Shown here: in pieces, positions 1-9,572 of the stretch
How the letters are laid out: each line of letters begins with the position of its first letter
Position numbering within the stretch: position 1 is the first letter of the stretch
Source: DATKIY01 sp963726755
GTDB lineage: Bacteria > Actinomycetota > Actinomycetes > JAHEKZ01
Direction of reading: 5' to 3'
Assembly: GCA_963726755.1 (NCBI GenBank)
Contig: CAVSDB010000003.1
Location: 248,001-312,000, forward strand
Length of the DNA stretch: 64,000 bases
Made by a program: the position numbers and the translations under genes
Notes under the pieces: generated by a model
Seen by the model: the letters and a program-made list of their open reading frames with translations, nothing else
Told to the model about the DNA's origin: nothing
The model's database searches: none

Positions 1-366
1 CACATCAGCGTCGTCGGGGTCGCCACCGTCGACCGACGTCCCCCATCCGTTGACCTGGTCGATCACCGAGCGCAGTGACGCAAACTCGTCTACGGCGTAC
101 GTCTCATCGGATGGTTCGGCGATCTCGCGCAAGCCAAGGACACCGAAGTTGATAAGGGTACGAATCTGCCGGGCATCTGGTTCGAGCTGTGAAATCGACA
201 GGGAGGCGACATCCAGGACGTCGCGCGAAGCATTCGCCGCCTGGCGAAGCAGGTCCATGCGCGAGTTAGCCCACGCCGCACGTGCAATAAGCGCCAACGA
301 GCCAAGGCGCGCCGTCAAGCTGCCTCGTTCCCCTGGCGCTAGGCGCGCGTCACTGCCAACCGGCAT
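1..366 (-). CDS. Partial GAF-like sensory protein, runs off the left edge
   Basis: An open frame of 122 codons starts with ATG at 366 and has no stop before the window ends. A strong ribosome site (GGGGAGGA) lies 5 to 12 bases upstream of the ATG. The visible residues are mostly helical (LARQAANASRDVLDVASLS-like stretch near residues 38-60, then an acidic region), resembling the start of a GAF domain. It lies 68 bases downstream of the GAF/GGDEF gene on the same strand and probably shares its transcript. The output domain lies outside the window, so function is not assignable; a second diguanylate cyclase or phosphodiesterase is possible but is only inference. Confidence 0.6.
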   Translation of the reverse strand, partial: MPVGSDARLAPGERGSLTARLGSLALIARAAWANSRMDLLRQAANASRDVLDVASLSISQLEPDARQIRTLINFGVLGLREIAEPSDETYAVDEFASLRSVIDQVNGWGTSVDGGDPDDADV

Positions 367-434
367 CGGTTCCTCCCCTTGACAGTGCTATCGGCCCGAC
401 AGGCAACGCCCCTTGAGCCAAAAGGAGGGACGAC

Positions 435-2093
435 CTAGCCAGTCGCCGGGTGCAGAGCGGCCAAGAGCAGCAGTCGGAGCATGCTGGACAGTTCGGGGGC
501 GGCGGCGCTCAGTTCGTCGGTGAAGACTTCAATCAGCCATCGATCGCCGTCCTTGTCTGTGCCACCTGCCGCGATGACGGAAGTCGCCCGCAGCCCGTCC
601 AAGATCGCCAACTCAGCCGGATCCGCCGTGAGATCACTGCTGTGTACGGAGAACGACCCACCTCGCATGGCCGTCTCGGTCTGCGGGTACGTCGAAAGCG
701 GAAACACCGAGAGTTCCTCTGTCTGCAATTCGTAGCCGCGGATTCCTGGGATCTCGCGGTAGATGGCGTACTCGGCCGTCTTCACAGAATCGCTGCCGCA
801 ACCGGCATACGAAATCCACCACCCCAAACCGTCAATGTGGTGCGTGATCAGGTCGGCTACCAGTCCCAATCGGGTCGTAACGGTTTCGGTTCTAGCCTGA
901 TCTAGTGCACGCAGGGCTGCCTCAAGCAGGTGACCTTGCACACCGTCCTCACGACCGCGTAGCAACCGTCGATCCGGGGAGCCGGAGTCGGAGAGTTCAA
1001 CGATGGGGATGGCCAGTTCGGGAGGCAACGCGCGGCCAGCGATAACCGGCACCTTGGAACGTGTTCGTTTCGCGCGGTACTGAGCCGCATCCGCCAGTCG
1101 AAAGAGTCGACCGACATTGTCGATTGGCCCGATGGCGTCGGTTGTAGCCACCATTCCGCACGCGATCCCGTAGGGCAGTGCGTTCCAACCGAGTCGACAA
1201 ATCGCGTTGGCCGCTTCGTCGAGCTGGGCTACCTCTGGTCCGGCTACCGCGAGACAAAATTCGTCGCCGCCCAACCTAGCCACAATGGAATGTTCGATCC
1301 CGGCTTGCACCTGGGTGAGGAAGCCGGTGAACTGCACGAGGGCTCGGTCCCCCGAATCATGCCCCTGTTGATCGTTGATGGTCTTCAACCCGTTGAGGTC
1401 ACAAACCACCAAGCCGATGGGACGTTCCTCTGCACGAAGTCGAACCGCGGCTGCTTCCAGCCACTCGTCGAGCGCACGTCGATTCGCCAAACCCGTGAGT
1501 GGATCCGTCTGCGCCAGTCGTCCGATGCGATCGAGGTGCTCCAGCGTCTCCATCGCGGCCCCAACCTGGGCGGCCACTGCGGTGCCCCATTCCACGTCAC
1601 CTTCGACGAACGGTGCATGCTCAGCGGTTCGCGCGACGAATAACTCACCCCACCAGTTGCCTGCGTAGAGGATCGGCACGCTCATCGAACTGTGCTTCCC
1701 CAGCAATGCCAGATAGTCGCGATCGTCGGCAGCCAGCTCCGGATCGTCCAGACACAGCACCGCCCCAAGGAGCCCATCGGCCATCTCGGCCAGCCAGGTG
1801 CTGCGGTCTGCTTCGTAGGTCTCGTCCAGGGGCATCGGTTCCTCCCAGTGGGCGAGCTCACCCACGTTGTAGCGGATGCGTAGCAGCCTGGCCTCTTCGT
1901 CCCAAATCCCAAGGGATGCTGACTGGGCGTCCATCGCAAGCATCGCCGCCACAAGAACCCGCTGCCCCGCTTCTGAGTGAGGTGGCGCGACGCTGGCGCG
2001 GCCAATCTCGCTGAGGGCGCGCAGCCGTCGCTCACTGCGGTCGCGTGCGGTCTTCACCGACGCCGCGACCGGCGTGTGCTCGGTGCCGCTCAT
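435..2093 (-). CDS. GAF-GGDEF protein, probable diguanylate cyclase
   Basis: The 552-residue protein has an N-terminal GAF domain (about residues 25-190), a GGDEF domain (about 195-355) with an intact active-site motif RLGGDEF, and a C-terminal region of about 170 residues that resembles a second GAF-type sensor domain. GGDEF domains make cyclic di-GMP from two GTP. I see no RxxD inhibitory site just upstream of GGDEF, so product feedback through a canonical I-site is unlikely. No membrane segment is visible, so it should sense a cytosolic signal. The ATG at 2093 is preceded by GGAGG at good spacing. It is transcribed divergently from the carboxylase genes and probably co-transcribed with the truncated gene to its left. 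Confidence 0.9.
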   Translation of the reverse strand: MSGTEHTPVAASVKTARDRSERRLRALSEIGRASVAPPHSEAGQRVLVAAMLAMDAQSASLGIWDEEARLLRIRYNVGELAHWEEPMPLDETYEADRSTWLAEMADGLLGAVLCLDDPELAADDRDYLALLGKHSSMSVPILYAGNWWGELFVARTAEHAPFVEGDVEWGTAVAAQVGAAMETLEHLDRIGRLAQTDPLTGLANRRALDEWLEAAAVRLRAEERPIGLVVCDLNGLKTINDQQGHDSGDRALVQFTGFLTQVQAGIEHSIVARLGGDEFCLAVAGPEVAQLDEAANAICRLGWNALPYGIACGMVATTDAIGPIDNVGRLFRLADAAQYRAKRTRSKVPVIAGRALPPELAIPIVELSDSGSPDRRLLRGREDGVQGHLLEAALRALDQARTETVTTRLGLVADLITHHIDGLGWWISYAGCGSDSVKTAEYAIYREIPGIRGYELQTEELSVFPLSTYPQTETAMRGGSFSVHSSDLTADPAELAILDGLRATSVIAAGGTDKDGDRWLIEVFTDELSAAAPELSSMLRLLLLAALHPATG

Positions 2094-2236
2094 CTACTGG
2101 CCTCCATCCCCCTAGATGATCGACAACGCGCGTCCCGGACTAAACCCCTGCGGACCATCGCCGCCATCGGGAACCGCAGGAACCCGTGGCGACCCCCGTC
2201 GCTACGCTGGCGGCGGCCGTACGGACCGGAGGAACG

Positions 2237-3850
2237 ATGCCTGCAGGACCCGAACCACATTCTGCCCCCGAGGACGTCGACTTGCACTCAACAGCGGGCA
2301 AGTTGGCGCAGTTGCGGCACAAACTGGACGAAGCGGTCCATGCGGGTTCAGAGCGCGCCGTCGAGGCCCAGCACAAACGGGGCAAACTCACCGCTCGCGA
2401 GCGGATCGAACAACTACTCGACGACGGCTCGTTCGTCGAGTTCGATGAGCTGGCTCGCCACCGGTCCCACGACTTCGGTATGCCGGACAAACGTCCTTAC
2501 GGTGACGGCGTCGTCACCGGATACGGCACCATCGACGGTCGCCAGGTGTTCGTATTTGCGCAGGACTTCACGGTGTTCGGCGGTTCTCTCGGTGAGGTCT
2601 TCGGCGAAAAGATCGTGAAGATCATGGACATGGCGTTGAAAACCGGCGCCCCCGTGGTCGGCATCAACGACTCTGGCGGCGCACGGATCCAAGAGGGCGT
2701 TGTCTCGCTGGCGCAGTACGGCGAGATCTTCTATCGGAACGTGCAGGCGTCCGGAGTGATCCCGCAGATCTCGCTGATCATGGGCCCATGCGCCGGAGGC
2801 GCCGTGTACTCGCCGGCAATCACCGACTTCATCATCATGGTCGACAAGACCTCGCACATGTTCATCACTGGACCGGATGTCATCAAGACGGTGACCGGCG
2901 AGGACGTCCCGTTCGAAGAACTTGGCGGAGCTCATACCCACCAAGCCAAGAGCGGTGTCGCACACTTCATGGCGGCCGACGAACCCGAGGCCCTTGAACT
3001 CACTCAGCAGTTGCTGTCGTTCCTTCCCAGCAACAATCTCGAGGAGCCGCCGGTCTTCGACGTCACCGTCGATAACGAGGTGAACGATGACGATCTGGCC
3101 CTCGACGTCATCATCCCGGACTCGGCCAACCAGCCATACGACATGCACTCCATCATCGAAGCTATCGTCGACGAGGGAGACTTCCTCGACGTGCAACCGC
3201 TTTACGCGCCCAACATCATCACTGGTTTTGGTCGCGTCGACGGCCGCTCGATCGGCGTCGTTGCAAATCAACCGATGCAGTTCGCAGGGACGTTAGACAT
3301 CGCGGCGTCCGAAAAGGCGGCTCGATTTGTACGTACCTGCGACGCGTTCAACGTGCCGGTCCTGACGCTCGTCGACGTCCCGGGTTTCCTTCCTGGCACC
3401 GACCAGGAGTGGGACGGCATCATCCGACGGGGGGCCAAACTGATCTACGCCTACGCAGAGGCAACCGTTCCCCTCGTGACGATCATCACGCGCAAGGCGT
3501 ACGGCGGAGCCTACGACGTCATGGGGTCCAAGCATCTGGGCGCCGACATCAACTTGGCATGGCCGACCGCCCAGATCGCGGTGATGGGCGCCCAAGGGGC
3601 GGTCAACATCCTGCATCGCAAGGAAATCGCCACAGCGACCGAATCGGGCGACGTCGAAGCCACTCGTGCGAACTTGATTGAGCACTACGAGGACACTCTG
3701 CTCAATCCTTACCTCGCCGCCGAACGCGGCTACATCGACGCGGTCATCGAACCCTCGGCGACTCGGATCCAGGTCATGCGGGCGCTTCGGATGCTGCGCA
3801 ATAAGCGTGCGAGCCGACCACCCAAGAAGCATGGAAACATTCCACTGTGA
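2237..3850 (+). CDS. pccB: Acyl-CoA/propionyl-CoA carboxylase beta (carboxyltransferase) subunit
   Basis: The 537-residue protein matches the carboxyltransferase beta subunit family (AccD5/PccB, usually 510-550 residues). It transfers carboxyl from carboxybiotin to propionyl-CoA or a related acyl-CoA. Diagnostic features are the glycine-rich oxyanion segments GINDSGGARIQEG (N-terminal half) and GRVDGRSIGVVANQP followed by DVPGFLPGTDQEWDGIIR (C-terminal half). I place the start at ATG 2237 because GGAGGAA precedes it by 2-3 bases; a GTG at 2186 in the same frame has no such site. The epsilon subunit gene overlaps its stop codon, and maf and the biotinylated alpha subunit follow, a typical actinobacterial carboxylase operon. 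Confidence 0.95.
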   Translation: MPAGPEPHSAPEDVDLHSTAGKLAQLRHKLDEAVHAGSERAVEAQHKRGKLTARERIEQLLDDGSFVEFDELARHRSHDFGMPDKRPYGDGVVTGYGTIDGRQVFVFAQDFTVFGGSLGEVFGEKIVKIMDMALKTGAPVVGINDSGGARIQEGVVSLAQYGEIFYRNVQASGVIPQISLIMGPCAGGAVYSPAITDFIIMVDKTSHMFITGPDVIKTVTGEDVPFEELGGAHTHQAKSGVAHFMAADEPEALELTQQLLSFLPSNNLEEPPVFDVTVDNEVNDDDLALDVIIPDSANQPYDMHSIIEAIVDEGDFLDVQPLYAPNIITGFGRVDGRSIGVVANQPMQFAGTLDIAASEKAARFVRTCDAFNVPVLTLVDVPGFLPGTDQEWDGIIRRGAKLIYAYAEATVPLVTIITRKAYGGAYDVMGSKHLGADINLAWPTAQIAVMGAQGAVNILHRKEIATATESGDVEATRANLIEHYEDTLLNPYLAAERGYIDAVIEPSATRIQVMRALRMLRNKRASRPPKKHGNIPL

Positions 3851-4071
3851 CCGATCCCGCTGCGTCCGCATCGCCGCTGGTGCGCGTGGTTCGTGGTGCT
3901 CCGGATGCCACCGAGCTCGCTGCGCTGGTGACAGTCCTAGTGACGCGGGGTGCGACAAGTGACAACTCACACGCGCGTCGTCGTTCTGTGTGGGCTGGCA
4001 AGGCGCGGCTCGTGCGTCCACCGCTTAGGCCTGGACCAGGTGCCTGGCGGGCATCGGCTCTTCCTCGCTAA
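3847..4071 (+). CDS. accE: Acyl-CoA carboxylase epsilon subunit
   Basis: A 74-residue protein starting with GTG that overlaps the pccB stop (GTGA). It begins LVRVVRGAPDATELAALV and ends GPGAWRASALPR; the VVRG...ELAALV start and the W...GPGAWRASxLPR end are the hallmarks of the small epsilon subunit found only in actinobacterial acyl-CoA carboxylases, where it helps assemble the alpha-beta complex. The overlap implies translational coupling to pccB. Short length is normal for the family. Confidence 0.88.
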   Translation: MTDPAASASPLVRVVRGAPDATELAALVTVLVTRGATSDNSHARRRSVWAGKARLVRPPLRPGPGAWRASALPR

Positions 4072-4079
4072 GGGACCAG

Positions 4080-4715
4080 ATGAGACTGGTTCTTGCGTCC
4101 GCGTCGCCCGCTCGACTTCAGGTGTTGCGAGCTGCCGGACTTGATCCGGACGTTGTCGTCAGCGGAGTCAACGAAGACGACGTCACCGGCACACCACGTG
4201 AGGTCGCAGCCACCTTGGCAATGCGCAAAGCGTCGGCCGTCGCCGAGGAACTCGTCGGAACTCTCACCGATTGGGCACTGATCATCGGGTGCGACTCAGT
4301 GCTCGACGTCGATGGTCAGGTGCACGGCAAGCCGTTAGACGCAGCGCAAGCCCGCGACCGATGGCATCGAATGCGCGGCAGTCAGGCGACGTTGCTGACC
4401 GGACACCACGTGATCCGTACCGATACTGCTCAATCAATTACCGACGTGGCCGCCACTGAGGTCCAGTTTGGCGATCCCACGGACGCCGAGATCGAGGCGT
4501 ACATCGAATCTGGCGAACCGCTTCACGTGGCGGGCTCCTTCACGATTGACGGCAGGGGTGGCTGGTTTGTCGAGCGCATCGAGGGTGACCACGCCAATGT
4601 CGTCGGGATCTCGCTGCCTCTGCTCCGCCGCATGTTGATCAGGCTTGAGATCGACCTGCCATGGCTTTGGGAGCAAGCCGGGGCCTCCGGGCACAAACCG
4701 GGCGGCGATCCGTAG
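4080..4715 (+). CDS. maf: Maf-like nucleotide pyrophosphatase
   Basis: The 211-residue protein begins MRLVLASASPARLQVL, the conserved Maf N-terminus that binds the nucleotide phosphates, and continues with GCDSVLDVDGQVHGKP, the substrate-specificity segment. Family members hydrolyse non-canonical or canonical nucleoside triphosphates to monophosphates and are linked to cell-division arrest or nucleotide-pool cleaning. The ATG lies 8 bases after the epsilon subunit stop and is preceded by AGGGA. The place between accE and the alpha subunit is common in actinobacteria and does not imply a carboxylase role. Confidence 0.92.
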   Translation: MRLVLASASPARLQVLRAAGLDPDVVVSGVNEDDVTGTPREVAATLAMRKASAVAEELVGTLTDWALIIGCDSVLDVDGQVHGKPLDAAQARDRWHRMRGSQATLLTGHHVIRTDTAQSITDVAATEVQFGDPTDAEIEAYIESGEPLHVAGSFTIDGRGGWFVERIEGDHANVVGISLPLLRRMLIRLEIDLPWLWEQAGASGHKPGGDP

Positions 4716-4767
4716 ACTGCGCCGAGGCCACGCAAGGAACGCATGTCCAGGGAGCCGGGGAGACACC

Positions 4768-6526
4768 GTGCGCAAAGTCCTGATTGCCAACCGGGGCGAG
4801 ATCGCCGTTCGAGTTGCCCGCGCCTGTCGCGACGCCAGCCTCGGTTCCGTCGCCATCTACGCGGACTCCGATCGTGACGCTCCGCACGTACAGGCGGCAG
4901 ATGAGGCGTTCGCGCTAGACGGCGACACTCCCGCGACGAGTTACCTCGACATGGGGAAAGTCCTCGGAATCGCGGCCCGCTCAGGGGCCGACGCGATCCA
5001 CCCCGGGTACGGCTTCTTGTCCGAGAACGCCGACTTCGCGCAGGCCGTCATCGACGCTGGCTTCACTTGGATCGGACCGCCACCTGCCGCGATTCGATCA
5101 CTCGGCGACAAGGTTCAGGCGCGACACATCGCCCAAGCAGTAGGCGCTCCGCAGGTTGCGGGAACTCCGGACCCGGTCGCTGGAGCCGACGAGGTCGTCG
5201 CGTTCGCGCAAGAGCATGGTCTGCCCGTGGCCATCAAGGCCGCATTCGGTGGCGGCGGTCGTGGTCTGAAAGTTGCCAGGACCATCGACGAGATCCCCGA
5301 GCTCTACGACTCCGCGGTACGTGAAGCCGTCACCGCATTCGGCCGCGGAGAGTGTTTCGTTGAGCGCTACCTCGACCGACCACGACATGTCGAGACGCAG
5401 TGTTTGGCTGACACTCACGGCAATGTCGTGGTGGTCTCGACACGCGACTGCTCGCTGCAGCGTCGACACCAGAAGTTGGTCGAAGAGGCGCCAGCGCCGT
5501 TCCTCAGCGAAGCTCAGAACGCCGAGTTGTACAGCGCGTCCAAAGCGATACTGAAGAAGGCTGGCTACGTCGGTGCTGGAACCTGCGAGTTCTTGGTCGG
5601 ACAGGACGGCACGATCTCGTTCCTCGAGGTCAATACTCGCTTGCAGGTCGAGCACCCTGTGACTGAAGAAGTCGACGGGCATCGACCTGGTGCGCGAGAT
5701 GTTCCGGATTGCCGACGGTGAAGTTCTTGGATACGTCGATCCGCCGGTACGCGGCCACTCGTTCGAGTTTCGGATCAACGGCGAGGATCCCGGTCGGGGC
5801 TTCCTCCCAGCGCCTGGTCCGGTGACGACCTGGAGACCCCCGTCCGGTCCGGGTGTGCGAGTAGATGCCGGAGTCGAACAAGGCAGCGTGATCGGCCAGA
5901 ACTTCGACTCGCTGTTAGCCAAGCTGATCGTGACCGGCCACGACCGTCAACAAGCGCTGGAACGGTCGCGCAGAGCGCTCGCCGAGTTCGAGGTCGACGG
6001 CCTGGCCACCGCAATTCCCTTTCACCGCGCGGTCGTCAGTGATCCTGCGTTCGCTCCGGCCGATGCGTCGGAACCGTTCAGCGTGCATACCCGCTGGATC
6101 GAGACCGAATTCGTCAACACGATCGCTCCCTTCTCCAGCTCCGCAGCTGAAACCGAGACTGCGCCCGAACGCGAGCGGATCACGGTCGAAGTCGATGGCA
6201 GGCGCCTCGAGGTCGTCCTGCCTGCAGGTCTCGGCTCTGGTTCAGTTCCTGCGAGTCCCAGCGGTGCTGCGCCGCGGCGTAGCAACAAACGTAAATCTGC
6301 CTCCGCAGCTTCGGGCGATGCCCTCACCAGTCCGATGCAGGGAACGATCGTGAAGTTGGCCGTCGAAGAGGGCCAGGAAGTAGCCGAAGGCGATCTGGTG
6401 GTCGTCCTCGAGGCGATGAAGATGGAGCAGCCGCTGTCGGCCCACAAGTCCGGGACAATCTCTGGCCTCTCGGCGGAGATCGGTCAAACTCTCTCCGCGG
6501 GCACCACCATCTGCACCATCAAGTAA
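4768..6526 (+). CDS. accA: Acyl-CoA carboxylase alpha subunit, biotin carboxylase plus biotin carrier (one frameshift)
   Basis: Biotin carboxylase domain (about residues 1-450, beginning MRKVLIANRGEIAVRVARAC, with ATP-grasp glycine loop FGGGGRGLKVA) followed by a biotinyl-carrier domain containing the EAMKM biotinylation motif near the C-terminus. GTG at 4768 is chosen because GGGGAGA precedes it and because homology starts exactly there. The reading frame breaks at about 5674: after HPVTEEV an extra G throws the frame, and the downstream frame resumes with GIDLVREMFRIADGE, so homology is continuous. The break is a one-base insertion, probably a sequence error. The subunit would carboxylate biotin and serve the neighbouring beta and epsilon subunits. 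Confidence 0.93.
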
Positions 6527-6543
6527 CCCAACCCCTTTTTCAT

Positions 6544-6810
6544 AAGAACGACGCGTTCTCCCACACTGGTGCAACAAACTCCCTATTCATGCTGTGGAAA
6601 AGCCGGACGCTGTCCGCAGCTTCTATGCCTGAACGCGGTGGCCCGCGTCGAGCAACTCTTTACGACCACCAAGCCGCACGATCGCTGGCCCCTCGACGAG
6701 ATTGGCCGAACATCGGTCACCACCTGTGTCATGACGGATCCGAAACCTTGGATTTCCACAGCATGAATAGCGGAGTTTGTTGCACCAGTGTGGGAGAACG
6801 CGTCGTTCTT
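6544..6810. repeat. Dispersed inverted-repeat element, copy A
   Basis: Two arms of 57 and 58 bases, at 6544-6600 and 6753-6810, are reverse complements with a single one-base difference (GAATAGGGAG against GAATAGCGGAG). The spacer is 152 bases with no convincing gene. The outer flanks also pair partly (CCAACCCC on the left, GGGGTTGG on the right). It fills the gap between the convergent ends of accA and the amine oxidase gene. The same arm sequence occurs at 42651-42705 and 62369-62551. The arm reads TTTCCACAGCATGAATAG from the inner end and ends in GCGTCGTTCTTAGG. Confidence 0.9.
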
Positions 6811-6811
6811 A

Positions 6812-6846
6812 GGAAAGTTTGGGGTTGGAGGAAGTTTGGGGTTAGG
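6812..6846. repeat. Short tandem repeat, two units of 18 bases
   Basis: GGAAAGTTTGGGGTTGGA is followed directly by GGAAGTTTGGGGTTAGGA, a near-identical unit. It sits at the right outer edge of inverted-repeat copy A and its second unit includes the stop codon of the amine oxidase gene (TAA, minus strand). G/T-rich sequence of the same kind borders the other two copies of the element. Confidence 0.75.
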
Positions 6847-8058
6847 AGAGTTCGGTGGCGGCTCGTTGGCCGGAGCGCAGCGCCCCCTCCATGAGCCCGG
6901 CCCACGCCCCCGCGGTGTGCTCGCCGGCAAAGTGCAGCGGCCCGACCGGACGCTGCATCGCGTCGTCGTCTCCTGGCAGGACGTCCACAGTCAAGGCCGT
7001 GTACGCCTCGCGCGCCCACGGGTCATCTGCCCACGTCGTCACGATCGCCTGCTCGGCGATCAAGTTCAGTTCCGGACGCAGCGCCGCGACGCGTGCCGCC
7101 CACGTTTGCGCCCCATGCTCGACGTCCAACGCCGCCAAGGTCGGCCCGGACCCGCTGAACGCATGGACGACCTGCGGAACCTGCCCGCTGTTGTCACTCG
7201 CGGTCCACGTCCAGAACCGGTCATCGACGGCCTGGACGGCGCTCGCCCCAACCGGATCCCGAAGCGGGACGTGAAGTTTGGCCGCCTGACCGAACCCGGC
7301 GCGTGACCACGCCGAAAGCTTCCACTCGGGCAACGGCGGATCGAACGACAACTCACGCGCCACTGCCAGGGGCAGTGCGACGACAGCCGCATCGGCGGCG
7401 ACCTCTCCGTCGTCCAGCCCCAATCGGACCGACTCCTCACCCCAGGCAACCGCCCTCACCGACGTCCCCAGACGCAACCCTTCGCCAAGTGCGGACGCCA
7501 GACCTAACGCCAATTGCTGGTTGCCGCCCGCGACCCGAAAGCTCGGACGAGGCTCGAACGACACCGTGTGATCAGCGACGACCTGCGCCGACAATCGCTC
7601 GAGCGGGTACGCGTTGGTTACCTCAACGCGCGACACGAACGCAGCTAGCGCCGCCTCGTCAACGCGTCCGGCAAGGTCATCGAGCACCTTCACCAACGGC
7701 GTCCCCCACGCTGCCGCCGGCCGCGGCCTCCGCTACAACCGGAGCACAAGCCGCCACGCGCTTCGGCTGTCGTCGCAAGCCCACCGCGCGGCTCCCGGGA
7801 GTAGTACGACATGCCCATGTCCACAAACGACAACCCCAACTCTGCGGCGGTACTCCGCATCAAGTCATAGCCGTCGAGAACGAATTCGCCGCCACGCTCG
7901 ATAACCGTCAGCCCTGCGGACGTCTCCATCTCGTACGACCAGACGCGTCCCCCAACTCGATCTCGCGCCTCTAGCACGACCACGTCGTGCCCTTGCGCGT
8001 TCAACTGGGTTGCCGCCATCAACCCCGCGAAGCCCGCACCTACGACTGCGATTCGCAT
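6842..8058 (-). CDS. Flavin amine oxidase (frameshifted)
   Basis: The N-terminal part starts MRIAVVGAGFAGLMAATQL, a Rossmann FAD-binding motif, followed by VVLEARDRVGGRV, the second signature of monoamine oxidase-type flavoproteins. The C-terminal part contains GPLHFAGEHTAGAWAGLMEGAL, the conserved FAD-contacting end. ATG at 8058 is preceded by GGGGAGG. The frame is broken between about 7700 and 7780, most simply by two one-base indels, since the middle frame there reads as an alanine-rich helix. It would oxidise a primary or polyamine substrate in the cytosol; the substrate cannot be told. It is divergent from the amidase gene, about 50 bases away. Confidence 0.85.
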
Positions 8059-8111
8059 GTTGCCTCCCCTACCGGCTTCCAGCGGACATCCTGCCGTGCG
8101 AAGGTGAGGCC

Positions 8112-9560
8112 ATGACCGAGCCACACCCCGTTGGCGCCCACGAAACCACGCCACTGTCCAGCGCCGAAGTGATCGACCACCTTCTGAACCGCATCGGCGA
8201 GATCGACGCGCCTAGCAGTGAGAAACACCAGGGGTTGAACAGCGTCATCGAGGTCAACCCGGACGCCATGGCCATAGCGATGGAACGCGACGCGGAACGG
8301 CGCGACGGTCGAGTTCGAGGTCCGCTCCATGGGGTGCCGGTACTGATCAAAGACAACATCGACTCCGGTGACGCCATGCAGACCACCGCGGGGTCGCTGG
8401 CCCTCGTCGGGTCCTCGCCAAATAAAGACGCACCCGTGGTTGCCCGGCTGCGCGAAGCTGGCCTGGTCGTACTCGGCAAGACCAACCTCAGCGAGTGGGC
8501 GAATATGCGTTCACCGCATTCGACAAGCGGATGGAGTGCGAGGGGTGGCTTGACCCGCAATCCTTGGGACCTCACGCGTTCAGCCGGCGGTTCGTCGTCG
8601 GGGTCTGCCGCCGCCGTTGCCGCACAACTGGCGCCACTGGCCGTTGGCACCGAGACGGACGGTTCCATCGTGTGCCCCGCGTCGTTCAACGGTGTTGTCG
8701 GAATCAAACCGACCGTCGGCTTGCTCCCCCAAGACGGCATCGTGCCCATCTCCCACAGCCAGGACTCCCCCGGTCCCTTCGCGGCTTCCGTCCTCGCGTT
8801 ATCCGAATTGCTCGACGCTTTGTGCGGCTCCGACCAATATGGCGAGGCTCACCAAGTCACGCACGGGCTGAGCGGGATCCGCATCGGAGCACTGCGATCG
8901 TGCTTCGGCGCACACGCTGCCACCGACGCCGTGGCCGACGAAGCACTCCAACATCTGTCGCGGGCTGGTGCGACCGTCGTTGACGTGACGTATCCAGACA
9001 AGATGGGTTCTCTCGATGACGACGAGATGCTCGTCTTGCTTTGCGAGTTTAAGCAGGGACTGAACGCCTATCTCGGTGCGCGTCCCGACCCGTGCCCGCA
9101 TTCGATCGCCGACGTCATCGCCTTCAACCGGGCGCACGAGGACGCCGAACTCCAATGGTTTGGCCAAGAGTTCCTCGAGCAGGCCAATGCCTCACCCGGC
9201 CTTGACGACTCGACGTACCAGCAAGCTCGAAGCCGCGGCGTTCAAGCCAGCCGAGACAACGGCATCGACGCGCTGCTTGCCACTCACGAACTCGATGCGC
9301 TCGTTGCCCCTGCGTTCCCACCGGCTGGCGTCATCGACCTGGTGAATGGCGATGCCGACGTCGGCGGCCAGATCACGAGCGCACCATCAGTCGCGGGATA
9401 TCCGATCCTGAGCCTTCCCATGGGCTTCGTTCACGGACTCCCGGTCGGTCTCGCGATCACCGGCACCGCGCATAGTGAACCCATGCTGATCCAGATCGCG
9501 GGTGCCCTCGAAGCCTCACTCGGACTTCTGGACGCAGGCGCGCTCACACCACCCCTGTAG
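8112..9560 (+). CDS. Amidase (amidase-signature family)
   Basis: A 482-residue amidase. The Ser-cisSer-Lys catalytic triad region is visible: Lys in GVPVLIKDNID, the glycine/serine-rich signature SAGGSSSGSAAAVAA, and the nucleophile region TETDGSIVCPAS. The start at ATG 8112 is supported by GGTGAGG just upstream. Family members hydrolyse carboxamides and are also the fold of GatA, but a GatA role is unlikely because no gatB or gatC is nearby and the protein resembles stand-alone amidases. The Cys in GSIVCPAS replaces the Arg or Thr more often seen after the nucleophile, which may alter specificity. Confidence 0.9.
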   Translation: MTEPHPVGAHETTPLSSAEVIDHLLNRIGEIDAPSSEKHQGLNSVIEVNPDAMAIAMERDAERRDGRVRGPLHGVPVLIKDNIDSGDAMQTTAGSLALVGSSPNKDAPVVARLREAGLVVLGKTNLSEWANMRSPHSTSGWSARGGLTRNPWDLTRSAGGSSSGSAAAVAAQLAPLAVGTETDGSIVCPASFNGVVGIKPTVGLLPQDGIVPISHSQDSPGPFAASVLALSELLDALCGSDQYGEAHQVTHGLSGIRIGALRSCFGAHAATDAVADEALQHLSRAGATVVDVTYPDKMGSLDDDEMLVLLCEFKQGLNAYLGARPDPCPHSIADVIAFNRAHEDAELQWFGQEFLEQANASPGLDDSTYQQARSRGVQASRDNGIDALLATHELDALVAPAFPPAGVIDLVNGDADVGGQITSAPSVAGYPILSLPMGFVHGLPVGLAITGTAHSEPMLIQIAGALEASLGLLDAGALTPPL

Positions 9561-9572
9561 CGCGCCGAACAA

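Noticed and set aside
2414..3271. 285-codon minus-strand frame inside pccB
   Set aside because: Antisense to conserved carboxyltransferase sequence and rich in His/Asp/Val repeats typical of shadow frames.
5660..5690. Programmed ribosomal frameshifting in accA and others
   Set aside because: No slippery heptamer with a downstream structure, and the breaks occur in many unrelated genes; sequence error is simpler.
6601..6752. Small gene or transposase remnant in the spacer of repeat copy A
   Set aside because: The 152-base spacer has no frame with homology and differs entirely from the 73-base spacer of copy C.
7303..7974. Plus-strand 223-codon frame opposite the amine oxidase
   Set aside because: Pro/Arg/Thr-rich antisense shadow of a conserved gene.
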